Assembly (NCBI GenBank): GCA_030037105.1
Contig: JASHRY010000337.1
Location: 1 to 12,997 of the forward strand
Reading direction: 5' to 3'
DNA: 12,997 nucleotides
Source: Xanthobacteraceae bacterium
GTDB taxonomy: Bacteria > Pseudomonadota > Alphaproteobacteria > Rhizobiales > Xanthobacteraceae
Position 1 is the first letter of the stretch, and the number at the start of each line of letters is the position of its first letter. Below the pieces are notes generated by a model that worked only from the letters and a program-made list of their open reading frames with translations, was not told the DNA's origin and did not search any database. The position numbers and the translations under genes were made by a program. Positions 1 through 6,181 of the stretch are shown here, piece by piece.

Positions 1-102
1 AACGCTGACCTTGTAGGTCGCCGCAACCTCGCGGCAGCTTTCGCCCGCCGCCACCGCCGCAACAACACGTTCGCGAAGATCAAGTGAATAGGGTCGAGCC
101 AT
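1..102 (-). CDS. IS630-family transposase, N-terminal fragment (cut by window edge)
   Basis: Thirty-four codons are visible. They start at an ATG read on the minus strand and run off the left edge in frame. The translation begins MARPYSLDLRERVVAA and continues AGESCREVAATYKVSV, the N-terminal helix-turn-helix of IS630/Tc1-like transposases, which binds the element's terminal inverted repeats. The catalytic DDE part lies outside the window, so whether the gene is intact cannot be judged. A purine-rich GGGGAGGAG stretch lies upstream of the ATG and sits in the loop of a hairpin. The family call rests on the N-terminal motif alone, but that motif is distinctive. A stand-alone homeodomain-like regulator would be the alternative. 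Confidence 0.75.
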   Translation of the reverse strand, partial: MARPYSLDLRERVVAAVAAGESCREVAATYKVSV

Positions 103-103
103 C

Positions 104-131
104 GATGCTGGCCTCCTCCCCAGCCAGCATC
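104..131 (-). promoter_or_regulatory. Hairpin holding the transposase ribosome-binding site in its loop
   Basis: A perfect 9-bp inverted repeat (104-112 with 123-131) encloses a 10-nt loop. Read on the minus strand, the loop is TGGGGAGGAG, a strong Shine-Dalgarno-like sequence. The stem ends one base before the transposase ATG. In the mRNA the stem would occupy the whole spacer between the ribosome-binding site and the start codon, so folding should affect initiation. The structure is seen directly; the regulatory role is inferred. Confidence 0.45.
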
Positions 132-197
132 TTGAATCAGAACCAACCTGATTCGGGAATCCCAAATCGATTCAGGCTCAATGAAAAAGACTCTAGA

Positions 198-1472
198 TTA
201 GCGCCGTAGCCGCTGCTTGGCGTCCGCAATTGCGGCGGCGGGAACCTCGCGCATCGCCACCCACCGCACGCCGCCCGGTCGCGCCGCGGCGTCGCCGCGG
301 ACCTCGTCGGCCATCTCGATCCGGTTGCGTCCTTTGGCCTTGGCGCGATAGAGCGCGGCGTCGGCGCGGCCTATGAGCGTCTCGATCGCGGCCAATGGCG
401 AGCCGGATGCGACGCCGATACTGGCCGTCGCCGTAATTGGCCGGCTGTCGACGCCGACATCCGCCGCCGCAAAGGCCGACCGCACGCGCTCGGCGACGAC
501 CGCGGCATCGGCGAGCGTGCCCGGCAATATGGCGACGAATTCCTCGCCGCCCAGCCGGCCGATCACGTCGTCGGCGCGCATGCTCTTTCGCGCCATCGTC
601 GCGAATAGCTGCAAAGCCGCGTCGCCGCCGTCGTGCCCAAAGCGATCGTTGATCGACTTGAAATGATCGAGATCAAAGACCAGCACGCTGACCGGCGCCA
701 TGTCGCGCCGGCTCGCCTGCATGACGACGCCGGCGGCCTCGAAAAAGCCGCGACGGTTGAGAACGCCGGTCAAAGGATCGGTGGTCGCCTCCAATTTGTA
801 GAGACGCACGGTGCGGTCCTTCGCCAGGATCAGCACCAGGAAGGCGGCGCCGATGACGTAGAGCAGGATTTCGATCGCGAACACCGCAACCCAACCGGCG
901 AGGCCGCCGCGAATGCCGTCGCCGGCCGGCGCCAGCGCCGCCAACGCCACCGGGAAAAGAAAGATCGCCCCGTGCAGCATCGGAACAAAGCTCGCGGGCC
1001 AGCGCCCGATCAGCGATTTACGCCGCTCCTGCCACAGTTCGGCGGCGATCAGGAACGTATAGCCGGCGACGATGAGCGAGCTCACCACGATGCGCGGAGC
1101 CATCGAGTGCGTGAACGCCGGAAAGAAGCATGCGATCAGCCAAACCGCGGCGCCGAATAGCTGCGCGCCCCACCGCTGGCGCCGGCCGTGAAACAGGCGC
1201 GCGGCGCCCCAAATCATGCCGACGGCAACGAACAGGAGAATATTGGCGATGTTCGCGGGCAGCGGCGACGCGAAGCGGTCGCTCACCTGCCACAGCACGC
1301 CGGAGAATCCGCCGATCAGATAGGCCGCGCCCCACCAGGCCAAAGCGGGAATGCGTTCCTGCATCCAGGCGATCACAAGCACCGCGCCGAGCAGCAGCGT
1401 TACGCAAACGGCGATAACGAACAGCGTTCCGGCGTCAAGCGAAACCGACGCCTGAGCCAAATTCATGGCCAT
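198..1472 (-). CDS. Membrane-anchored GGDEF diguanylate cyclase
   Basis: A 424-residue protein predicted to make cyclic di-GMP from two GTP at the inner membrane. The N-terminal half (about residues 12-217) is a series of roughly six hydrophobic segments, followed by a short linker and a GGDEF domain from about 225 to 387. That domain has DPLTGVLNRRGFF near 232, the metal-binding FDLDHFKSIND at 266-276, and the active-site signature GGEEF at 308-312. R299-A-D-D302 lies exactly five residues before the signature and matches the RxxD inhibitory site, so feedback inhibition by product is expected. There is no EAL domain. The start could be M1 or M3 (1472 or 1466); neither has a strong ribosome-binding site. 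The gene ends beside the insertion sequence, and whether its last residues are native is unknown. The input signal of the membrane part is not recognisable. Confidence 0.88.
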   Translation of the reverse strand: MAMNLAQASVSLDAGTLFVIAVCVTLLLGAVLVIAWMQERIPALAWWGAAYLIGGFSGVLWQVSDRFASPLPANIANILLFVAVGMIWGAARLFHGRRQRWGAQLFGAAVWLIACFFPAFTHSMAPRIVVSSLIVAGYTFLIAAELWQERRKSLIGRWPASFVPMLHGAIFLFPVALAALAPAGDGIRGGLAGWVAVFAIEILLYVIGAAFLVLILAKDRTVRLYKLEATTDPLTGVLNRRGFFEAAGVVMQASRRDMAPVSVLVFDLDHFKSINDRFGHDGGDAALQLFATMARKSMRADDVIGRLGGEEFVAILPGTLADAAVVAERVRSAFAAADVGVDSRPITATASIGVASGSPLAAIETLIGRADAALYRAKAKGRNRIEMADEVRGDAAARPGGVRWVAMREVPAAAIADAKQRLRR

Positions 1473-1569
1473 GGAATTGCGCTCGGATCCGGTTCACACG
1501 CATGATGGCGTACCACCAATCCGCGTTGCGCGGTGAACGATTGCTTTTCAAGCTTTGCTAAAAGTATGG

Positions 1570-1620
1570 GCGCCGGCCCGGATTTTCGGGAAAAGACCTG
1601 AAAATTATAACGACCGGCGC
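1570..1620 (-). terminator. Possible transcription stop after rpsI
   Basis: Seven-base arms GCGCCGG (1570-1576) and CCGGCGC (1614-1620) can pair 11 bp beyond the rpsI stop codon, enclosing a 37-nt AT-rich loop. On the minus strand a short T run (TTTT) follows a few bases later. The loop is long and the T run short, so this is a weak candidate. It is the only structure seen between rpsI and the diguanylate cyclase. Confidence 0.22.
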
Positions 1621-1631
1621 GCCCGGCGACG

Positions 1632-2111
1632 TTACCGCTTCGAGAACTGGAAGCTTCTTCGCGCCTTGGCCTTGCCGTACTTCTTGCGCTCGACCACGCG
1701 CGGATCGCGGGTGAGAAAGCCGCCGCGCTTGAGCGCCGCGCGCAGGTCGGGTTCGTACCGCATCAGCGCCTTGGACAGCCCATGACGGACCGCGCCCGCC
1801 TGGCCCGACAGCCCGCCGCCGGAGACGGTGCACACCACGTCGTATTGACCCTTGCGATTGGCGGCAACGAGCGGCTGCTCGATCAGCATGCGCAACACCG
1901 AGCGGGCAAAATAGGTTTCCACCGGCCGGTCGTTGATCACGATCTTGCCGCCGCCGAGCTTGATCCAGACCCGCGCCACGGCATCTTTGCGCTTGCCCGT
2001 GGCGTAGGCGCGGCCCTGCTTGTCGAGCTTCTGCACGTATTTGGGCGGCTGCGGCGCCGCCGCCGGCTTGAGCGTGGACAATCCCTCGAGCGTCTGCATG
2101 GTCTCGGCCAT
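1632..2111 (-). CDS. rpsI: 30S ribosomal protein S9
   Basis: Ribosomal protein S9 of the small subunit head; its C-terminal tail reaches the P-site tRNA. The protein is 159 residues and ends in the hallmark [11 protein letters not shown]. The typical [13 protein letters not shown] segment lies near residue 38 and [12 protein letters not shown] in the middle. An N-terminal extension of about 30 residues relative to the E. coli protein is usual in alphaproteobacteria. The in-frame GTG at 2114 would add one residue. I chose the ATG at 2111 because AGGAG lies six bases upstream of it but only three before the GTG. The stop codon of rplM overlaps this ATG by one base (TGATG), so the genes are translationally coupled within one operon. 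Confidence 0.96.
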   Translation of the reverse strand: MAETMQTLEGLSTLKPAAAPQPPKYVQKLDKQGRAYATGKRKDAVARVWIKLGGGKIVINDRPVETYFARSVLRMLIEQPLVAANRKGQYDVVCTVSGGGLSGQAGAVRHGLSKALMRYEPDLRAALKRGGFLTRDPRVVERKKYGKAKARRSFQFSKR

Positions 2112-2575
2112 CACCCGCTCCTCTTGTTCTTGCGGTTCATGGCGCCGACATCGAGCGGTTCCGGCTGCTGCGCCGCATGCGGATGCTCGGCGCCGGGATA
2201 GACCCTGAGATTGCCGAGCTGGCGCCGACCAAGCGGGCCGTGCGGCAGCATCCGCTCCACCGCCTTCTCAACGATGCGCTCGGGGAAGCGGCCGGCCAGG
2301 ATCGCCTTGGCGCTGCGGGTCTTGATGCCGCCGATATAGCCGGTGTGCTTATAATAGACCTTCTGCTCCACCTTGCGGCCGGTCAACGCCACTTTGGCGG
2401 CATTGATGACGATGACGTTGTCGCCGCAATCGACGTGCGGCGTGAAGGTCGGCTTGTGCTTGCCCCGCAGCCGCATCGCCACGATCGACGCGAGCCTGCC
2501 GACAACAAGCCCCTCGGCGTCGATCATGACCCATTTCTTCTCGACCTCGGCGGGTTTGGCCGAATAGGTTCTCAT
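2111..2575 (-). CDS. rplM: 50S ribosomal protein L13
   Basis: Ribosomal protein L13, an early-assembling protein of the large subunit. From the start [15 protein letters not shown] it is 154 residues. It carries the family segments [37 protein letters not shown] and [31 protein letters not shown]. An upstream in-frame start (2629) would add 18 residues unlike any L13, so the ATG at 2575 is preferred even though the sequence before it is only a weak ribosome-binding site (GCGGATC). The gene is first in the rplM-rpsI operon and has its own promoter and a structured leader upstream. In E. coli L13 represses this operon; whether that holds here is not shown by the sequence. Confidence 0.96.
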   Translation of the reverse strand: MRTYSAKPAEVEKKWVMIDAEGLVVGRLASIVAMRLRGKHKPTFTPHVDCGDNVIVINAAKVALTGRKVEQKVYYKHTGYIGGIKTRSAKAILAGRFPERIVEKAVERMLPHGPLGRRQLGNLRVYPGAEHPHAAQQPEPLDVGAMNRKNKRSG

Positions 2576-2618
2576 GATCCGCATCCGTTGGACAAGGCTC
2601 GCGACTTGCGGGAATGAT

Positions 2619-2634
2619 GCGGAGTTCACTCCGC
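2619..2634 (-). promoter_or_regulatory. Leader hairpin upstream of rplM
   Basis: A perfect 7-bp inverted repeat, GCGGAGT/ACTCCGC, with a two-base gap lies in the untranslated leader, about 45 bases before the rplM ATG and 30 bases after the predicted -10 box. In practice the central base pairs would open to form a loop. Ribosomal protein operons often carry leader structures for autoregulation, and this is a candidate. It has no T run, so it is not a terminator. Confidence 0.35.
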
Positions 2635-2663
2635 TTCATCCAAGTCGCTCCAAACCGTGAGGC

Positions 2664-2692
2664 TATTTATCTGTGGGAGCCCCGCAGGTCAA
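2664..2692 (-). promoter_or_regulatory. Sigma-70 type promoter for rplM-rpsI
   Basis: On the minus strand TTGACC (2687-2692) is followed after exactly 17 bases by TAAATA (2664-2669). Box quality, spacing and location between the thioesterase stop and rplM all fit a housekeeping promoter. Transcription would start near 2657, giving a leader of about 80 bases. The boxes are seen directly; promoter activity is inferred. Confidence 0.55.
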
Positions 2693-2742
2693 TGCAACTA
2701 TCGACCATTCTCCCGGCATCTCAAGCGTTTGAGTAGACGGTA

Positions 2743-3189
2743 TTATGGCACCTGACGCGGCGGGATGGAATAGGTGGAGGTGGCGTGGGCGACGAGGTCG
2801 TCCTCTCCCTCCGACCGAATGTCGATCTCTCCGACCGCCAGCCGCTTGCCGAGCTTGAGCAAGCAGGCTTCGGCCAGAAGGTCCCGCGCCGCCGGCTTTT
2901 TGAGGAAATTGATGGACAGATTGGTGGTCACGGCAAGCGGCACCCAGCCGATTGTAGCGAGGAGCGCGACGTAAATCGCGACATCGGCCAACGACATCAT
3001 GGTCGTGCCCGAGAGCGTGCCGCCCGGGCGCAGAGATTGCGGGTCGTAATGCTTTCGGACCCGGCAACCGCCGTGCCAGACCGCTTCCACGGCGTAGCCG
3101 GTTTGGGCGTTGAACATTTGCGGAAACTCCGCGCCGAGCAGGCGCTCGAGTTCCTTGACTGTGAGTTTCGCCACCGCCATGTGTTCCAT
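2743..3189 (-). CDS. PaaI-like hotdog-fold acyl-CoA thioesterase
   Basis: A 148-residue single hotdog-domain protein likely to hydrolyse an acyl-CoA thioester in the cytoplasm. The core runs from about residue 45 to 140: a HYDPQSLRPGGTLSG strand-helix entry, then TTMMSLADVAIYVALL, where D69 sits at the acidic position of the PaaI group (usual pattern HGG-LAD-A), then TTNLSINFLKKPAARDLLAEA and GEIDIRSEGEDDLVAHATSTYSIPP. The HGG of many relatives is replaced by LSG (59-61), so substrate and exact catalysis are open. The ATG at 3189 follows GGAGAGAGGGGC, a good ribosome-binding site; a second ATG three codons on is possible and a longer start (3222) is unlikely. It is divergent from the crotonase gene across 92 bp, and the neighbourhood of acyl-CoA genes supports a CoA-thioester substrate. 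Confidence 0.82.
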   Translation of the reverse strand: MEHMAVAKLTVKELERLLGAEFPQMFNAQTGYAVEAVWHGGCRVRKHYDPQSLRPGGTLSGTTMMSLADVAIYVALLATIGWVPLAVTTNLSINFLKKPAARDLLAEACLLKLGKRLAVGEIDIRSEGEDDLVAHATSTYSIPPRQVP

Positions 3190-3281
3190 GCCCCTCTCTC
3201 CCGCTGCGCGGATCGGATACAATGGGCTGGCGTGATCGCCAAATCCGCTAAGCGCCGGACCCGACCGAGGACAGAACCACC

Positions 3282-4112
3282 ATGAACGCTCAAGCCGCCA
3301 CGCTCGCCGCCACCGCCCCCTCCTCGCTCATCCTGCTGCGCGAGGACGCAGGTGGCATCGCCGTTCTGACTCTCAACCGGCCGCAATCTCTCAACAGCCT
3401 GTCCGAGGCGATGCTGGAGGCGCTCGGCGATGCGCTCACCGCGATCGCCCATGACGACACGGTGCGCGCGGTCGTGCTCGCCGCCAACGGCCCGGCGTTC
3501 TCCGCCGGCCACGACCTCAAGGAACTCAATCGGCGCCGCGCCGACGAGGACGGTGGCCGCGCCTATTTCAAGCACGTCTTTTCGCTGTGCACCGCCATGA
3601 TGCAGCAGATCGTCACGCTGCCGCAGCCGGTCGTCGCCGCGGTGCAGGCAACGGCGACGGCGGCGGGCTGCCAATTGGTGGCGAGCTGCGATCTCGCGGT
3701 CGCCTCGCGCACCGCCAAGTTCGCAACCTCGGGGATCAATGTCGGCCTGTTCTGCTCGACGCCGATGGTCGCGCTCTCGCGCAACGTCGCGCGTAAGCAG
3801 GCCTTGGAAATGTTGGTGACCGGCGAAATGCTTTCGGCCGAGCGGGCCGAGAGCATCGGCCTCGTCAACCGCGTGGTCGCGCCCGGCAGCGAAAAGGAGG
3901 AGGCGCTCAAGCTCGCGCGGACGATCGCGGCAAAGTCGGCGCTGGCGCTCAGGCTCGGCAAGGAGGCATTCTATCGCCAGCTCGATATGCCGCTCGCCGA
4001 AGCCTACCGGTACACCGCAGAGGTGATGGTCGAGAATATGCTGGCGCGGGATTGCGTAGAAGGCATCGACGCCTTCATCGAGAAACGCAAGCCCAAATGG
4101 CAAGATCGCTGA
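3282..4112 (+). CDS. Enoyl-CoA hydratase/isomerase-family protein (ECHDC3-like crotonase)
   Basis: A 276-residue crotonase-fold protein that should bind an acyl-CoA. Family landmarks are IAVLTLNRPQSLNSL (26-40), the oxyanion-hole segment FSAGHDLKEL (73-82), TAAGCQLVASCDLAVAS (126-142) and the C-terminal helix around 240-268. In classical enoyl-CoA hydratase two glutamates do the chemistry. By motif alignment they fall at Q131 (in AGCQL) and G151 (in FATSGINVG), so both are missing. The strings GHDLKEL, AAGCQLVASCDLAVAS, INVGLFCSTP and ARKQALEMLVTGE instead match the ECHDC3-like subfamily as I remember it, whose reaction is not firmly known. The ATG at 3282 is preceded by GAGG at about 12 bases. 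The CoA-binding protein gene follows within 15 bp, suggesting an operon. Annotating it plainly as a hydratase would overstate the evidence. Confidence 0.85.
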   Translation: MNAQAATLAATAPSSLILLREDAGGIAVLTLNRPQSLNSLSEAMLEALGDALTAIAHDDTVRAVVLAANGPAFSAGHDLKELNRRRADEDGGRAYFKHVFSLCTAMMQQIVTLPQPVVAAVQATATAAGCQLVASCDLAVASRTAKFATSGINVGLFCSTPMVALSRNVARKQALEMLVTGEMLSAERAESIGLVNRVVAPGSEKEEALKLARTIAAKSALALRLGKEAFYRQLDMPLAEAYRYTAEVMVENMLARDCVEGIDAFIEKRKPKWQDR

Positions 4113-4126
4113 CGTCCGGTGCATCC

Positions 4127-4714
4127 ATGAATCACGATTCCTATTCCGACGACTACATCCGCGGCATTCTCAATACCGTGAAGTCGATCGCGATGGTCGG
4201 CGCCTCGGAGAAGGAAAATCGTCCGAGCTATTTCGCTTTCAAATATCTGCTCGAACGCGGCTACAACATGATTCCCGTGAATCCGGCCCAGGCCGGGAAG
4301 GATTTGCTCAGCCGCCGCATCTACGCGCGGCTCGCCGATGTGCCCGAGCCGATCGACATGGTCGATATTTTCCGCGATCAGCGCTATGCGCCGGGCCTCG
4401 TTGAGGAGGCGCTCGCGCTCAGCCCGCGGCCGCGGGTGATTTGGATGCAGCTCGGCGTGCGCAACGACGAGGCCGCGGCGCTAGCCGAAGCCAACGGCCT
4501 CAAGGTGGTGATGAACCGCTGCCCGAAAATCGAATATGGCCGCCTGTCCGCGGAGATCGGCTGGATGGGCGTCAATACCCGCATCATTACCTCGAGGCCG
4601 GCGCGCAGCTCCGGCATCCAGCGCCTCTCCCTCGACCGCGCCACCGTGCCCGGAGGCGCGACCGCGGCCGCGGCCGCGGCCGAACGCGCCCAGCGCGAGG
4701 AACGCGCGCGCTGA
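4127..4714 (+). CDS. CoA-binding Rossmann-domain protein (COG1832, YccU-like)
   Basis: A 195-residue protein with a CoA-binding fold like the N-terminal part of succinyl-CoA synthetase alpha. The nucleotide-binding turn is SIAMVGASEKENRPSYF (20-36), followed by GYNMIPVNP (45-53), the VPEPIDMVDIFR strand (72-83), PRVIWMQLGVRNDEAAALAE (102-121) and the family ending VVMNRCPKIEY (127-137). YccU relatives are about 135-140 residues. Here an extra tail of about 50 residues follows, basic and alanine-rich, with six alanines encoded by three GCGGCC hexamers (4664-4681). The function of the family is unknown; it probably senses or binds CoA or an acyl-CoA. The start at 4127 lies 14 bp after the crotonase stop and lacks a clear ribosome-binding site. 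ATG 4097, overlapping the crotonase gene, is the alternative. Confidence 0.85.
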   Translation: MNHDSYSDDYIRGILNTVKSIAMVGASEKENRPSYFAFKYLLERGYNMIPVNPAQAGKDLLSRRIYARLADVPEPIDMVDIFRDQRYAPGLVEEALALSPRPRVIWMQLGVRNDEAAALAEANGLKVVMNRCPKIEYGRLSAEIGWMGVNTRIITSRPARSSGIQRLSLDRATVPGGATAAAAAAERAQREERAR

Positions 4715-4763
4715 GCGCGTCCGACGGGAATTGCCCTTGGCGACAGATGCGCCGCGCTGCACC

Positions 4764-4789
4764 TTGACGGCTTTGACCGGTCCTATAAA
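4764..4789 (+). promoter_or_regulatory. Weak promoter candidate before metY
   Basis: TTGACG (4764-4769) and TATAAA (4784-4789) lie in the 120-bp gap before the sulfhydrylase gene. The spacer is only 14 bases, shorter than the usual 16-18, so this is a weak call. The gap itself suggests that metY has its own promoter. I could not recognise a SAM riboswitch in it. Confidence 0.2.
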
Positions 4790-4834
4790 CCGAGGGCCGC
4801 GTTTTCCAATACCAAATATCGTGAGGATCGGCCG

Positions 4835-6115
4835 ATGACCGAACGCACTCCCGGCTTCGCCACGCTTGCCGTTCACGCCGGCGCGCAACCCGATCCAACG
4901 ACTGGCGCGCGCATCACGCCGATCTACCAGACCACCTCCTACGTGTTTGAAAGCGTCGATCACGCCGCCTCGCTGTTCGGCCTGCAGACCTTCGGCAACA
5001 TCTACACGCGCATCGGCAACCCGACCAACGCGGTGCTGGAGGAGCGCGTCGCCGCGCTCGAAGGCGGCACCGCCGGAGTGGCGACCGCGTCCGGCCACGC
5101 CGCGCAGGTGCTGGTGTTTCACTGCTTACTGCGGCCGGGTGACGAGTTCGTGGCGTCGAGGAAGCTCTACGGCGGATCGATCAACCAGTTCAATCACGCC
5201 TTCAAGAATTTCGACTGGAAGGTGATATGGGCGGATCCCGACGACATCTCCTCGTTCGAGCGCGCCGTCTCGCCGAAGACCAGGGCGATCTTCAGCGAAT
5301 CGATCGCCAATCCCGGCGGCGTCATCACCGACATGGAAGCGGTGGCGCGGATCGCGCGCCGCGCCGGCGTGCCCTACATCGTCGACAACACGCTGGCGAC
5401 GCCCTATCTGTGCAAGCCGATCGATCACGGCGCCGACATCGTGGTGCATTCGCTGACCAAATTTCTCGGCGGCCACGGCAATTCGATCGGCGGGCTCATC
5501 GTCGACGCCGGCACCTTCAACTGGTCGCGCGAACGTCGTTACCCGATGCTGTGCGAGCCGCGTCCGGAATATCACGGCATCGTGCTGCACGAGACCTTCG
5601 GCAATTTCGCCTTCGCCATCGCCTGCCGGGTGCTGGCGCTGCGCGACATCGGCTCGGCGCTGTCGCCGTTCAACGCCTTCCTCATCCTGACTGGCATCGA
5701 GACGCTGCCGCTGCGCATGCGCAAGGCGTGCGACAACACCCTTGCCGTCGCCGAGTGGGTCGCCGCGCATCCGCAAGTCGCCTGGGTGAGCTATCCGGGG
5801 CTGCCTGGCGACCGCTATCACGACCTCGCCAAGAAATATTGCCCGAGTGGCGCCGGCGCCGTGTTCACCTTCGGCCTCAAGGGCGGCTACGACGCCGGCG
5901 TCAGACTCGTCTCCAACGTCAAATTGTTCTCGCATCTCGCCAATATCGGCGACACGCGCTCGCTCATCATCCATCCGGCCTCGACCACGCACCGCCAGCT
6001 CGAGGACCAACAAAAGATCGCCGCCGGCGCCGGGCCCGACGTGGTGCGGCTGTCGCTCGGCATCGAGGATGCAGAGGACCTCATCGCCGATCTCGAACAG
6101 GCGCTGGCCGCGTAG
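4835..6115 (+). CDS. metY: O-acetylhomoserine aminocarboxypropyltransferase (sulfhydrylase)
   Basis: A 426-residue cytoplasmic PLP enzyme of the Cys/Met-metabolism family. It is expected to make homocysteine from O-acetylhomoserine and sulfide, a direct-sulfhydrylation route to methionine. Length and ends are full: TLAVHAGAQPDPTTGARITPIYQTTSYVF at 10-38, the substrate/PLP region IYTRIGNPTNAVLEERVAALEGG (56-78), GVATASGHAAQ (81-91), and D184 in YIVDNTLATPYLCKP. The PLP lysine is K209 in HSLTKFLGGHGNSIGG, and the C-terminal VRLSLGIEDAEDLIADL is typical. The long FNWSRERRYPMLCEPRPEYHG insert (228-248) is typical of MetY rather than of cystathionine synthases or lyases. GAGGATC nine bases before the ATG fixes the start. 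It converges on the heme A synthase gene. Confidence 0.93.
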   Translation: MTERTPGFATLAVHAGAQPDPTTGARITPIYQTTSYVFESVDHAASLFGLQTFGNIYTRIGNPTNAVLEERVAALEGGTAGVATASGHAAQVLVFHCLLRPGDEFVASRKLYGGSINQFNHAFKNFDWKVIWADPDDISSFERAVSPKTRAIFSESIANPGGVITDMEAVARIARRAGVPYIVDNTLATPYLCKPIDHGADIVVHSLTKFLGGHGNSIGGLIVDAGTFNWSRERRYPMLCEPRPEYHGIVLHETFGNFAFAIACRVLALRDIGSALSPFNAFLILTGIETLPLRMRKACDNTLAVAEWVAAHPQVAWVSYPGLPGDRYHDLAKKYCPSGAGAVFTFGLKGGYDAGVRLVSNVKLFSHLANIGDTRSLIIHPASTTHRQLEDQQKIAAGAGPDVVRLSLGIEDAEDLIADLEQALAA

Positions 6116-6119
6116 CAAC

Positions 6120-6168
6120 GTCATTCCGGGGCGCGCCGAAGGCACGAGCCCCCAATCTATAACCACTG
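6120..6168. repeat. Intergenic palindromic repeat between metY and the heme A synthase gene
   Basis: The stretch starting GTCATTCCGGGGCGCG and ending AATCTATAACCACTG resembles a family of short dispersed intergenic repeats that I recognise from Bradyrhizobium-type genomes (usually GTCATTCCGGGG...CCCGGAATC). GGGG and CCCC, flanked by ATT and AAT, can pair around a 17-nt centre. It fills nearly all of the 66 bp between two convergent genes. The repeat-family claim is from memory and needs a genome search. Confidence 0.55.
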
Positions 6169-6181
6169 TCGCTCATTATGC

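Larger units (their letters stand above)
1..195 (-). mobile_element. End of an IS630-type insertion sequence (5' end relative to its transposase)
   Basis: The transposase start is followed, moving right, by about 90 bp of non-coding DNA rich in short palindromes: arms at 104-112/123-131, AATCAG/CTGATT at 135-140/148-153, and GATTC/GAATC at 150-154/157-161. This is what the terminal region of such an element looks like. IS630 elements duplicate a TA target, and TA occurs at 194-195 and 199-200 just before the end of the diguanylate cyclase gene. I cannot see the other end of the element, so the boundary is inferred and could be 20-30 bp off. Confidence 0.45.

Noticed and set aside
2997..4124. 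Minus-strand open frame of 375 codons opposite the crotonase
   Set aside because: Histidine/arginine-rich translation without motifs, and its left end overlaps the real thioesterase gene in another frame.
4715..4834. SAM riboswitch upstream of metY
   Set aside because: SAM-II riboswitches are common before such genes in alphaproteobacteria, but I could not find the expected conserved loop and pseudoknot sequences in this 120-bp gap.
5126..6166. Minus-strand open frame of 346 codons opposite metY
   Set aside because: Antisense to a full-length PLP enzyme, and no domain is recognisable. Its first residues are simply the translated intergenic repeat.
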